DNA of 64,000 nucleotides from Bacteroidia bacterium (GCA_022760475.1 JALEFZ010000095.1:124001-188000); one strand, 5' to 3'. Counted from the first letter of the stretch, positions 43,455 to 52,228 are shown. A program made the numbers and translations. Notes: generated by a model not told the origin, from the sequence alone.

Positions 43455-45236
43455 TTATAGTTTGTATTCTCCCTTGTTAATGAAGTATCGGGCAACTGTT
43501 CTTCTTTCTTCTTTGAGGTTCCATGCAGGAAGTTGCAGCAGGCGGTTGATTCCTTTGAAACTTTGAATGGCCTCTTTTCCAGCAGAGGCAAATACCACCT
43601 CTTTGATGGATTTGGTGCAGACTTCTGCAGCTTCGTACATGAGCAGCAGGGCCATCGATTTCCTGATCCCTTCAGGCTCACTTCTCTCATGTTTCATGGC
43701 TCGCAGCAGTCCAGACTCAAAGACATAAACATGGGTTAGGATATCCGCCAGGTTCATCAAAACTTCCTGTTCTTCTGCGATTCCCTTTTGGAATTTCTGT
43801 GCAGCCATTCCCATCACCAGAAGGGCTGCTTTTTTGAGGTTTTTCAGGAATCCAATAGAAAGTCCGAACACATCCTCACTTGGCTCTACGGCAGCGAGCT
43901 GTCCACTTTGGAGTTCTGCAAAGGCTTTCATGGCTGCCTCCATCAATGGAAGCTCATTTTTTAAGCCCTTGCGCAAAAGCATGGTAGGGATCAAGATTCG
44001 GTTGATTTCGTTTGTACCTTCATAAATGCGGTTGCCTCGGATATTTCTGTAATGGGTCTCAATCTCACTGTCAGCAGAAAAGCCCATTCCTCCATGTATC
44101 TGAAGGGCTTCGTCCACTGCAAAACTTTCAGCTTCTGAACCGTAGACCTTGGTGAGGGCACACTCTATGGCAAATTCAGCCACAGATTTCCATTTGGCTT
44201 CCAGGGGATCAGTTCCCTCCGCAATCATATTTTCATAGACCCTGTCGACCTCATCCGCCGAACGGTTCCATGAACTTTCAATGCCGTAGATCAGGCAGCC
44301 CATCCGGGCAATTTTTGCTTGAATCGCACCAAAATTAGCAATGGGCTGGTTGAATTGAACCCGTTCCTTTGCATAACTGATGCCCAGTCTCATGGCTCGC
44401 TTGGCTATGGCTGTTCCAGCAACGGCAATTTTGATTCTCCCTGCATTCAAAGCATTCATAGCAATTTTGAAGCCCTTGTTTCTGTCTCCCAGCAGATTTT
44501 CCACAGGTACTTTGACCTTATCAAAAAACACCTGCCGGGTAGAAGAACCATGAATGCCCAATTTGTTTTCCTCCTCTCCTAGCTTTACTCCCCATTCCTT
44601 CTCTACAATCAGACAAGAGAGGTTTTTGTCATCTTCTATTTTGCAAAACACAAAGAAAATATCCGCAAAACCTGAATTGGTGATCCACATTTTCTGTCCT
44701 GAAAGAATGAAGTGACTTCTATCTTCAGAATATTCTGCTCTTGTCTTCCCTGAGTTGGCGTCAGAGCCCGCTCCTGGTTCTGTCAGGCAGTAAGAACATT
44801 TGTATTCTGCCTTGATGATTCGGCTTAGGTACTTTTGCTTTTGCTCCTGAGTCCCGTAAAGTAATACCGGGTATACCCCTAAACCATCCTGCACACCGAT
44901 GCTTTGGCTAAAAGAAAAGCTATCGGAAGCAACTTCACCCACAGCCAATTCTGTTTTGAAATCAGCTCCTCCTCCTCCAAATTCAACAGGTACTCCCAGG
45001 CCTAGAAAGCCCATTTCTCCCATCTTCTCAAGCAGTGATGGGGCAATGGTAGTACCCTCTTTCGAATCAAATTTTTCTTTGATAGGCTCTAATTCCTTAT
45101 TCAAAAAGTCCCTCATGGCCTGACGCAGCATGACAATTTCTTCGCTGTAGTCTTCCGGGCCATAGATAGCTGATGCAGAGGGAGATTGAAGCAGGAAAGC
45201 TCCACCCTTGGTTAAGTTTTCTATTTTCATTTCCAT
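43455..45236 (-). CDS. VLCAD-like acyl-CoA dehydrogenase with C-terminal extension
   Basis: A 593-residue flavoprotein. The core (about 35-430) has the FAD motif CLTEPGAGSDANSGKT, the GQKMWITNSG strand, IHGGMGFSADSEIE and the catalytic Glu in RIYEGTNEINRI. The last 160 residues form an extra helical domain like that of very-long-chain enzymes, which in VLCAD aids membrane binding. It introduces the 2,3 double bond in an acyl-CoA. In the operon it follows a PECR-type SDR by 12 bp. The chain preference is inferred only. Confidence 0.9.
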   Translation of the reverse strand: MEMKIENLTKGGAFLLQSPSASAIYGPEDYSEEIVMLRQAMRDFLNKELEPIKEKFDSKEGTTIAPSLLEKMGEMGFLGLGVPVEFGGGGADFKTELAVGEVASDSFSFSQSIGVQDGLGVYPVLLYGTQEQKQKYLSRIIKAEYKCSYCLTEPGAGSDANSGKTRAEYSEDRSHFILSGQKMWITNSGFADIFFVFCKIEDDKNLSCLIVEKEWGVKLGEEENKLGIHGSSTRQVFFDKVKVPVENLLGDRNKGFKIAMNALNAGRIKIAVAGTAIAKRAMRLGISYAKERVQFNQPIANFGAIQAKIARMGCLIYGIESSWNRSADEVDRVYENMIAEGTDPLEAKWKSVAEFAIECALTKVYGSEAESFAVDEALQIHGGMGFSADSEIETHYRNIRGNRIYEGTNEINRILIPTMLLRKGLKNELPLMEAAMKAFAELQSGQLAAVEPSEDVFGLSIGFLKNLKKAALLVMGMAAQKFQKGIAEEQEVLMNLADILTHVYVFESGLLRAMKHERSEPEGIRKSMALLLMYEAAEVCTKSIKEVVFASAGKEAIQSFKGINRLLQLPAWNLKEERRTVARYFINKGEYKL

Positions 45237-45248
45237 GGATATTTTTTT

Positions 45249-46055
45249 TCAGGATAAAAATGAATTAAGGGTATCAGAAAGGCCTTTTACATTATAATTC
45301 AGGTGTTGTGCCCCGTCCACATAGAGGCTTATTCCATTGACATAAGAAGAAAGAGGGCTAGCCAAATAGCAGATGGAAGTGGCGACTTCGTCTACTTTGC
45401 CGAATCGCTGCATCGGAATTCCCTTTTTAGCTTCTGCAAACATTTGTTGGACTGGTGGTGGATACAATTCCAGCCCTGAGGATTCGATGATTCCGGGTGC
45501 AAGGCAATTGAGGCGGATGTTGTATTCACTCCACTCTACTGCCAGGGTTTTGGTCATGTTCTCAATTCCGGCACGGGCAGCACCTGTATGTACCATACCT
45601 GGAAAACCTCGAAGCAGGTTGACGATGACATTGACCACTACTCCATGTTTTTGGGGAATGAAAAAGTGATTAGCCATCTCTCGAGTCATGTAGAAGGTGC
45701 CGTTCAGATTGTTGTTGATCACAGCATTCCATCCTTTATCATTGAGTGTACGTGCAAGGCTTGGAAACTGCCCTCCAGCGTTATTGATAAGGATATCCAG
45801 TTTTCCAAAACGCTCCTCAATGGCTTTTGCCAATTCTTTTATTTGCTCAGTCTGCCTGATATCGCATGGATGATGACCTACTTCACCCAGCTTTGCCAGT
45901 TCTTTGGCAGCTTTTTCAAGTAGTCCAGCCTTCCTTGAAGCAATCATCACCTTTCCTCCATGCTGGAGGATCATTTTTGCTGTGGCGTAGCCAATGCCAC
46001 TCCTTCCCCCTGTAACAAGGGCAACCTGATTATTAAAAAGTTCCTTTGCGAACAT
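45249..46055 (-). CDS. SDR of the trans-2-enoyl-CoA reductase (PECR/DECR) type
   Basis: A 268-residue SDR with cofactor loop TGGRSGIG and NNAGGQFPSLA. The usual Y-x3-K is replaced: the helix reads HTGAARAGIENMTKTLAVEW, very close to mammalian peroxisomal trans-2-enoyl-CoA reductase as I recall it. That points to reduction of enoyl- or dienoyl-CoA rather than classic alcohol oxidation. Such an enzyme is useful where the substrate already carries double bonds, for example unsaturated isoprenoid chains. It sits between the BKACE and VLCAD-like genes. Confidence 0.8.
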   Translation of the reverse strand: MFAKELFNNQVALVTGGRSGIGYATAKMILQHGGKVMIASRKAGLLEKAAKELAKLGEVGHHPCDIRQTEQIKELAKAIEERFGKLDILINNAGGQFPSLARTLNDKGWNAVINNNLNGTFYMTREMANHFFIPQKHGVVVNVIVNLLRGFPGMVHTGAARAGIENMTKTLAVEWSEYNIRLNCLAPGIIESSGLELYPPPVQQMFAEAKKGIPMQRFGKVDEVATSICYLASPLSSYVNGISLYVDGAQHLNYNVKGLSDTLNSFLS

Positions 46056-46092
46056 ATGTAGTCCTTATTAAAGTCCAGTTTCTAGGTATTGC

Positions 46093-46956
46093 TTACGATA
46101 TGCGGGGTAGACGAAGCATTTCCCTTGTTTCCTCAATGGAGGCAATTTCTCTCCCCATCATGTGGGCGAGCTTCACTCCCCAATCCACACATTCTCCATT
46201 AGACTTGGCCATTTCTCCATTGGGAAGGTAAAAGTTGTCCTCCAGTCCAACACGGAAGTTTCCTCCCATGCTACATGCTACAGCCGCCAATCTCCATTGC
46301 TTTCTACTAATCCCGATTACCTGCCAATAAGCTCCTTCAGGGACTTGCTTGATTTGGTGAATCAGGTTTTCTGTCGTTGCAGGAATCCCTCCCAATACGC
46401 CCATTACAAGGCTATAGCAAGCATTATCGGGAATCAAACCCATTTCACGCAGAGGAAGCGCGTTATGGATATGTCCTGTATCAAAACACTCCATTTCGGG
46501 GCAAGTGCCAGCTTCGTTCATCGTTTTCACCATGAATTCCATCGTGCTGAAGGAGTTTTCGAAGACTGTATTCCAGTGAAACTTCTTTTGCTTCTTGGAA
46601 TAAATGGCATAATTCATGGAGCCCATGTTGAAGGCTGCCATGTCCGGCTTGATTGTCCTTACGTGTCGTATTCTTTCTTCATTGCTGATCCCGATGGCCC
46701 CTGTCGAATAATTGATGATCACATTGGGACATCTCTTGCGGACCTCTTCGTGTATCTGTTCAAATACCTCAAGTCGCCAAGAGGGAACACCATTGTCTTC
46801 ACGGGCATGGATGTGAACAATGCTCGCTCCTGCATCTACAGCCCTTTTTGCTTCCTCCCCTAACTCTACAGGGGTATAAGGAATATAGGGACAGTGGGAC
46901 CTGTTGGTTGCCGCCCCTGTCAAAGCAGCTGAGAGTATGAGTTTCTTATCAGGCAT
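46093..46956 (-). CDS. Beta-keto acid cleavage enzyme (BKACE, DUF849)
   Basis: A 287-residue TIM-barrel enzyme of the 3-keto-5-aminohexanoate cleavage family. Zinc ligands are H48 and H50 (HIHAR) and E239, with the catalytic Asp D240 next to it (VGLEDN). The enzyme class converts a beta-keto acid plus acetyl-CoA into acetoacetate and a new acyl-CoA. Substrates differ among subfamilies (KAH, dehydrocarnitine, 3-oxoadipate and others), and the specificity here cannot be read. In this operon it occupies the place where an HMG-CoA-lyase-like enzyme would be expected. Confidence 0.92.
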   Translation of the reverse strand: MPDKKLILSAALTGAATNRSHCPYIPYTPVELGEEAKRAVDAGASIVHIHAREDNGVPSWRLEVFEQIHEEVRKRCPNVIINYSTGAIGISNEERIRHVRTIKPDMAAFNMGSMNYAIYSKKQKKFHWNTVFENSFSTMEFMVKTMNEAGTCPEMECFDTGHIHNALPLREMGLIPDNACYSLVMGVLGGIPATTENLIHQIKQVPEGAYWQVIGISRKQWRLAAVACSMGGNFRVGLEDNFYLPNGEMAKSNGECVDWGVKLAHMMGREIASIEETREMLRLPRIS

Positions 46957-46976
46957 AATTCATGGAATTCAATGTT

Positions 46977-47795
46977 TTATTCTCCTTTCCAAACAGCTTT
47001 TCTTTTTTCTTTGAATGCCCTAAGGCCTTCCTGCCCATCGGCAGATGAAACTGCTTTTGCAAGCATTGACCTCAGGTAAACATGGTCGCTGTCCTGGGCA
47101 TTCAACTTCTGAAAAGCCTTTATTCCTAATTGGATGGCTGTGGGGCTATTGCCCTTCATTTCCTCAATTACCTTAGCCACTTCATCGTCCAGTTGCCCCG
47201 CTGGGTAACAAGCTGTAATCAAACCCAATTCTGTTGCTTCCTGCACGGGTAGCGAATATCCCCTGATGCACCATTCCAGAACCTTCCTTTTGGGCATAAC
47301 TCTTTGTAATTCAGCCATTACCTGAAATGGATATAGCCCTCTTTTCACTTCGGGAAGGCCTAAGGTTACATGATCTGCAGCAAGAACAATATGTGCACCA
47401 GTGAGGAAAAACATTCCTCCTGCAAAGACATTCCCGGCAAGTTTGGTGATAATGGGTTTGTGCATTCCCTGAAACAAAGGACCAATCAAAATCTCATTTT
47501 CAGGTTTGGGAATGCTTGAATCGTGGCTTCCCCCCATGCCCATAAAGGCCTTCAAATCAGCTCCTGAGCAGAATACATCCCCCTTTGCTCCAAGTAGAAT
47601 CATCCAGATCTCTTTATTTTCCATGACATATTGGAACACAAAGGCCAGTTCATTTACCATCTGGGGATGGATGGCATTTTTCTTCTCTGCACGATCCAGG
47701 GTAATGTGACATACCCTGTCCTGTACCTGGATTTCAAGGAAGGCAAATTTTTGACTTGTAAATTCTTCTATTAATTCTTTCGGGTAATAGTTCAT
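46977..47795 (-). CDS. Enoyl-CoA hydratase/isomerase family protein
   Basis: A 272-residue crotonase-fold protein. Oxyanion-hole segments are FCSGADLKAFMG and KLAGNVFAGGMFFLTGA, and the second catalytic position is kept as LPEVKRGLYPF. The first glutamate of classic hydratases (GGGxE) is not obvious because the segment reads AGGMFFL. The LPEVKrGL.P pattern resembles methylglutaconyl/isohexenylglutaconyl-CoA hydratases, but this is suggestive only. Gaps are 3 bp to the carboxylase alpha gene and 20 bp to BKACE. Confidence 0.85.
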   Translation of the reverse strand: MNYYPKELIEEFTSQKFAFLEIQVQDRVCHITLDRAEKKNAIHPQMVNELAFVFQYVMENKEIWMILLGAKGDVFCSGADLKAFMGMGGSHDSSIPKPENEILIGPLFQGMHKPIITKLAGNVFAGGMFFLTGAHIVLAADHVTLGLPEVKRGLYPFQVMAELQRVMPKRKVLEWCIRGYSLPVQEATELGLITACYPAGQLDDEVAKVIEEMKGNSPTAIQLGIKAFQKLNAQDSDHVYLRSMLAKAVSSADGQEGLRAFKEKRKAVWKGE

Positions 47796-47798
47796 TGC

Positions 47799-49802
47799 TT
47801 AGTCCTGATTGGGAGTGATTTTTAACAACAAAAAATCAGCATCTATAGACTGGCCTGCTTCGACATATATTTCCTCCACCTTTCCGGCTTCATTGGCGAG
47901 GATGGTATTCTCCATTTTCATGCTGGATAAAACCACAAGGGCCTGCCCCTTTTCGACCATTTGCCCTGCCACTACACCTACTTCAATTATTTTTGACGGC
48001 ATAGGAGAGCTGTATTCTCCTGCGATTTTCTCTTTTTCCTTAATGGGGAATCTGGGATTTCGGGAAAGCTTAATTCGCCCTAGTCCTTCATTTGAAATAA
48101 AAATAGACGCTCCCTCCATTACAATCCTGAAATTATACCTCAAGCCATTTGCCTCTAATCGCAGTAGATCATCCGAAGCCTCGATCAAGTTCAGTTGATG
48201 GTCTAATTCATCCAATCCAGCAATGAAACTCCCATGCTGGTATCTATAAAAGACCTTTACTTCTTCACCCTTGTAGGTAAAACTTTCGAATTGAGCTTGA
48301 TAAAAACTATTTCTCCAGCCCGAAGGAACAGAGCTGAGCAGCCTACGTTTCGCCTCCCTTTTTTTCCAAAGGAAAAGGGTTGCAGCCATGGCAAAGAGGC
48401 CTATGGTCTCTGAGTCCTGCCCTCCAAACTGCCCAAAGTTGTTCTGAATGAAATGTGTATCATAATCCCCCTTGGCAAAATGTTCATTCCCCAACAACCA
48501 AAGAAGAAACTCCTGATTGCTCTTTATTCCCAAACACTCCATCCTGCGCAAGAGGTATCGCATCTTACGATGGGCAATCTGCCTATTTTGTCCCCACACA
48601 ATCAATTTGGCGATCATGGGATCATAGAAAACCGAAATCTCAGAACCTGACTCAATGCCACTTTCTACCCTGAGTCCATCCATTTCGGGAACTGAAAAGC
48701 TCAGGATTTTACCCACTGCCGGGAGGAAGTCATTCTCAGGATCTTCTGCATACAACCTGGCTTCGATGGCATAGCCCTCTGCCATCAATGATTCTTGAGT
48801 CTGCCTAAGTGGAAGCCCCATGGCTACTTCAATCTGCATCTGAACCAAATCTACTCCTGTAACCATCTCTGTAACAGGATGCTCTACTTGCAAGCGTGTA
48901 TTGACTTCGAGGAAATAAAATTCCTTACTGGTATTGTCAAAGATAAACTCCACCGTTCCGGCACTCTCATAGTTGAGGGCCTTTGCTGCTTTCAAGGCGG
49001 CTGATGCCATCTTCTCCCGGATCTCCTGATCCAAGGCAGGAGAAGGACTTTCTTCTATGACTTTTTGAAACCTGCGCTGGATGCTACATTCCCTTTCAAA
49101 GAGGTGCAATTGATTTCCATAGGAATCACCGAAGATCTGGATCTCAATATGCCTTCCTGATTGGATGTATTTTTCGAGTATGAGGTCTTCATTTCCAAAA
49201 GCTGACAAAGCCTCCCTTTTTGCGGCCTCGATGGCCATGGGCAGTTCTGTAGCTTCATTTACCCTACGCATTCCTTTGCCTCCTCCACCTGCAACTGCCT
49301 TAAGAAGTAAGGGAAAACCAATTTCTTTGGCCATCTCCATGAGATGTCCAAGAGATTGGTCTGCTCCCGTATACCCAGGTACCACAGGCACACCATGGGT
49401 CTCCATGAGTTTTTTTGCCTCAGACTTGAGTCCCATGGCATCTATGCTTTCTGCTTGGGGACCAATAAAAATGATTCCCTCCACAGCACATCTCCTGGCG
49501 AAAGCTGCATTTTCAGATAAAAACCCATATCCAGGATGAATGGCATCTGCTTTGGAAGTCCTGGCAGCAGCGATGATTTTATCTATGTCCAGGTATGAAT
49601 TCGCTGGTTCATTTTCATACAAATTGATGGCGAGATCTGCCTCACGAACATAGGGAAGTTGAGCATCCGCTTCGGTGAAGACTACGGCTGTCCTGATGCC
49701 CATTTTGCGGCATGTTTTGATCACCCTCCTTGCGATTTCGCCCCGATTTGCAATCAGAATGGTATCAATGTTCTTTAGCTGTATGTTCTCTGTTCCTTCC
49801 AT
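47799..49802 (-). CDS. Acyl-CoA carboxylase alpha subunit (biotin carboxylase plus biotin carrier)
   Basis: A 667-residue two-domain subunit of the MCC/GCC/PCC type. Residues about 12-460 form the biotin carboxylase ATP-grasp part (GGGGKGMRRV glycine loop, ERECSIQRRFQKVIEESPSP, EVNTRLQVEHPVTEM). A linker domain of the BT type (about 470-590) follows, then a biotinyl domain with the target lysine K629 in VLSSMKMENT. It carboxylates its own biotin with ATP and bicarbonate for transfer by the beta subunit, encoded 2 bp upstream. Confidence 0.95.
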   Translation of the reverse strand: MEGTENIQLKNIDTILIANRGEIARRVIKTCRKMGIRTAVVFTEADAQLPYVREADLAINLYENEPANSYLDIDKIIAAARTSKADAIHPGYGFLSENAAFARRCAVEGIIFIGPQAESIDAMGLKSEAKKLMETHGVPVVPGYTGADQSLGHLMEMAKEIGFPLLLKAVAGGGGKGMRRVNEATELPMAIEAAKREALSAFGNEDLILEKYIQSGRHIEIQIFGDSYGNQLHLFERECSIQRRFQKVIEESPSPALDQEIREKMASAALKAAKALNYESAGTVEFIFDNTSKEFYFLEVNTRLQVEHPVTEMVTGVDLVQMQIEVAMGLPLRQTQESLMAEGYAIEARLYAEDPENDFLPAVGKILSFSVPEMDGLRVESGIESGSEISVFYDPMIAKLIVWGQNRQIAHRKMRYLLRRMECLGIKSNQEFLLWLLGNEHFAKGDYDTHFIQNNFGQFGGQDSETIGLFAMAATLFLWKKREAKRRLLSSVPSGWRNSFYQAQFESFTYKGEEVKVFYRYQHGSFIAGLDELDHQLNLIEASDDLLRLEANGLRYNFRIVMEGASIFISNEGLGRIKLSRNPRFPIKEKEKIAGEYSSPMPSKIIEVGVVAGQMVEKGQALVVLSSMKMENTILANEAGKVEEIYVEAGQSIDADFLLLKITPNQD

Positions 49803-49804
49803 TT

Positions 49805-51406
49805 TTACATTCTGAAAACTCCGTATCCTTCAGCTCCTTTGATGGGTTGGCTGTATATAGTCGCAAGGCAAATTCCCATATAGTTTCTTGTTTGACGGGG
49901 ATCAATGACTCCGTCGTCCCATATTTCTGAGGTAGAATACCATGCCGAAGCCTTGGATTCTGCTTCCTTGATCATCATTTGTTTGAGCATTTCCCCTTGT
50001 TCCTCGTTGTATTCACGCCCCTGTGCCTTGGCGGAAGACCTTCCAATGATTTCCATGACTCCGGCCATCTGTTCAGGTCCCATGACTGCGATTTTAGAAT
50101 TGGGGTATGAGAACAAGAATCGGGGCTTAAATGAGCGTCCATTCATCCCGTAATTCCCGGCTCCATAAGAAGACCCAATCATCAAGGTGATATGTGGGAC
50201 TTCACTGTTGGAGACAGCATTGATGAGTTTTGCGCCATTTTTGATGATTCCTCCCTCCTCATATTTCTTCCCGACCATGTAACCTGTAGTGTTTTGGAGG
50301 AAGAGTAAGGGAATGTTGTTTTTGTTGGAAAGCTGAATAAAGTGGGTGGCCTTATTGGCGGATTCAGAGAAAATGACGCCATTATTTCCCAAAATACCTA
50401 CTGGATATCCATGGATCTTAGTCCAACCACAGATCATGGTCGAACCATATTCGGGTTTGAATTCAGAGAATTGTGATCCATCGGTAATTCGAAGAATTAA
50501 TTCTCTGACATCCAGAGGTTTTTTCACATCAGGAGATAAGATCCCCAAAATTTCTTCCGCCTCATGCAAAGGTTCGGCAATTTCGCCTTCAGGCTGAAAA
50601 TGCGGCTTGGCTACATTTATCCACTCCATGATTTCTCTGGCGAGGCCAATCCCTTCCAGTTCGGTCTCCACCAGGTAATCTGAAACTCCTGAAACCCGGC
50701 TATGCATTTCAGCACCTCCAAGTTCTTCGTCTGTAGAGACCTCATTCGTAGCCATCTTCACAAGCGGCGGCCCTGCCAAAAATACTTTAGCAGCTTTCTT
50801 CTGAAAAATGGCAAAATCAGACATGCCCGGTACATATGCACCTCCAGCGGTGGCATTCCCAAATACAATTGAAATTGTAGGAAGCCCCTTTTTAGATCGC
50901 TGGATGATCTGGCGGAATGATTCACCCCCGTAGTTAAAAATACTTGCCTGATCATTCAGGTTTGCTCCCCCACTCTCAACCAGGTTAATGGAGGGGAGGT
51001 AATTTTCTTCGGTGATTTCTCCAATCCTAAGTCCTTTGAAAACGGTGGCTTTGTCCACAGAGCCTCCTTTTCGGCTTCCAACATTGGAGTTGATCATGCA
51101 TAACTTGCCATTGACAAGGCCAATCCCGGATACATTTGTCCCTCCGGGGCCAAAGCCTCCCTTATGCTTAAGGCCTGCAAGAGGAAGCAATTCCAGAAAA
51201 GGGCTATCCTGATCCAGGACATACTCGAGTCGCTCTCGCGCCAGCAATTTCCCTCGGCTCCTCGCTTTGGCGATATGTTTTTCTTTGCCTTGAAAACGGC
51301 TTTCTTCAAGGTGTTTTTCAAGTATTTTGATCAAGGCCTTCATCTCCTCAACATTCTTCAGAAAAGAAGGGCTTTTAGGGTTGATATTTGATTGAAGTAC
51401 CTGCAT
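49805..51406 (-). CDS. Acyl-CoA carboxylase beta subunit (carboxyltransferase)
   Basis: A 533-residue carboxyltransferase of the MCC/GCC/PCC class with two crotonase-like halves. NYGGESFRQII and FGNATAGGAYVPGMSD mark the N-terminal CoA site; FLQNTTGYMVGKKYEEGGII and SSYGAGNYGMNGR mark the biotin site. The GNATAGGAYVPGMSD style recalls actinobacterial AccD2-like subunits as much as LiuB or AtuC, so the substrate is open. It is the first structural gene, 2 bp after tetR, with the alpha subunit 2 bp downstream. Confidence 0.93.
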   Translation of the reverse strand: MQVLQSNINPKSPSFLKNVEEMKALIKILEKHLEESRFQGKEKHIAKARSRGKLLARERLEYVLDQDSPFLELLPLAGLKHKGGFGPGGTNVSGIGLVNGKLCMINSNVGSRKGGSVDKATVFKGLRIGEITEENYLPSINLVESGGANLNDQASIFNYGGESFRQIIQRSKKGLPTISIVFGNATAGGAYVPGMSDFAIFQKKAAKVFLAGPPLVKMATNEVSTDEELGGAEMHSRVSGVSDYLVETELEGIGLAREIMEWINVAKPHFQPEGEIAEPLHEAEEILGILSPDVKKPLDVRELILRITDGSQFSEFKPEYGSTMICGWTKIHGYPVGILGNNGVIFSESANKATHFIQLSNKNNIPLLFLQNTTGYMVGKKYEEGGIIKNGAKLINAVSNSEVPHITLMIGSSYGAGNYGMNGRSFKPRFLFSYPNSKIAVMGPEQMAGVMEIIGRSSAKAQGREYNEEQGEMLKQMMIKEAESKASAWYSTSEIWDDGVIDPRQTRNYMGICLATIYSQPIKGAEGYGVFRM

Positions 51407-51408
51407 AC

Positions 51409-52068
51409 CTAAAATGAAATCAATTGATCGAGTTCCTCATACTCAAAGGGAGTCCCAAGGCTTTGGAAGTACCCTTCTCCGTAAAATTTGATAAATGACC
51501 TGATGCCCTTTTGGGTAAAGTGAGGCGTGAGGATACTCCAGATCATTTTTTCGCCCTCATCAGGGGATTTTTCTCCACGGATGATTTGTTGAGGCAGCCA
51601 GTAGAATGCCAGCATCCAGGTGATAAAGGCGAGGTTATTGTAAAGGCCTGGAATGGCCTCCTTCTTCATATTTCCGAGCTTGATTGAGAAGGCAATGGTA
51701 GCCCTATTGGCCTCTACTGTCTGCTTACTCATCTGTCGGAACATTTTCTGCACGAAGGGGTGGCGAAATGCCTCCTGGTCCATGAAGAGGAATGAAAACT
51801 CTTGTTGGAAGCGGTAATAGAGTTGCACTTCGTTGTGCAGGTTTTTGAAGGAGGGCAACTGCTGAGATTTCGCTCGCTCCTTATCTAGCTGTTCCTTCAT
51901 CTGCTCCGCAATGGCCTTCAGTAGGATGTCTTTATCCTTGAAATGGTAGGCAAGGTTGCCACGGCTCATCCCGATCCTGTTGGCCAGTTCGTAGAGATTT
52001 GTAGCTCCGAAGCCTTCTTTGTTGAAGAAGATGACAGCTTCTTTTATGATTTTCTCCTTGGTAGTCAA
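51409..52068 (-). CDS. TetR/AcrR family regulator heading the acyl-CoA operon
   Basis: A 219-residue repressor. The N-terminal helix-turn-helix is ATNLYELANRIGMSRGNLAYHFKDKDILLKA in two parts (about 20-50); the C-terminal domain is a variable ligand-binding bundle. The start is a TTG at 52066-52068; the next in-frame Met is residue 29, inside the HTH, so the TTG start is required. Two palindromic sites lie directly upstream over the promoter. As with FadR/LiuR-like TetR proteins, an acyl-CoA intermediate is the probable inducer, with control of the gene itself and the ten genes downstream. Confidence 0.9.
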   Translation of the reverse strand: MTTKEKIIKEAVIFFNKEGFGATNLYELANRIGMSRGNLAYHFKDKDILLKAIAEQMKEQLDKERAKSQQLPSFKNLHNEVQLYYRFQQEFSFLFMDQEAFRHPFVQKMFRQMSKQTVEANRATIAFSIKLGNMKKEAIPGLYNNLAFITWMLAFYWLPQQIIRGEKSPDEGEKMIWSILTPHFTQKGIRSFIKFYGEGYFQSLGTPFEYEELDQLISF

Positions 52069-52071
52069 GAC

Positions 52072-52105
52072 TAACTATCAGTTAAATAAATCTAACTATT
52101 AGTCA
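52072..52105. promoter_or_regulatory. Tandem palindromic operators of the TetR regulator
   Basis: Site 1 is TAACTATCAGTTA (52072-52084; arms TAACT/AGTTA perfect). Site 2 is TAACTATTAGTCA (52093-52105; one mismatch). They repeat every 21 bp, two helical turns, and a further half-site TAACT lies at 52110-52114. Site 1 abuts the tetR start codon and site 2 overlaps the -7 element, so occupancy would block initiation. Confidence 0.6.
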
Positions 52106-52134
52106 ATTCTAACTAAAAAGGAATAAAAAAACAA
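52104..52134 (-). promoter_or_regulatory. Candidate promoter of the tetR/acyl-CoA operon
   Basis: On the minus strand a -33 TTG (52132-52134), a 20-bp spacer and a -7 element TAGAATTG (52104-52111; one mismatch to TAnnTTTG). The start site would fall near 52098, inside operator site 2. Confidence 0.5.
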
Positions 52135-52198
52135 TAGTTTGAGGCAATTTGGAGAATCAAATGGACTCATTTATTGATGATTTGAACGAAAATCCTAC

Positions 52199-52228
52199 AC
52201 CCTGTCAGGCTTATAAGCCTGACAGGGT
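52199..52228. repeat. 30-bp perfect palindrome between tetR and an exported-protein gene
   Basis: Fifteen-bp arms (ACCCTGTCAGGCTTA and TAAGCCTGACAGGGT) meet without a spacer. It lies 23 bp past the stop of the minus-strand gene that ends at 52252, and 65 bp upstream of the operon's -33 box. No T-tract follows on either strand. It may be a REP-like element, a cruciform or a factor-dependent terminator. Confidence 0.55.

Noticed and set aside
37943-52068. Labelling the operon as a standard leucine/isovalerate (liu) cluster
   Set aside because: No HMG-CoA lyase gene, extra ALDH, acyl-CoA synthetase and SCP2 fusion, and BKACE is present, so the label would overstate what is visible.
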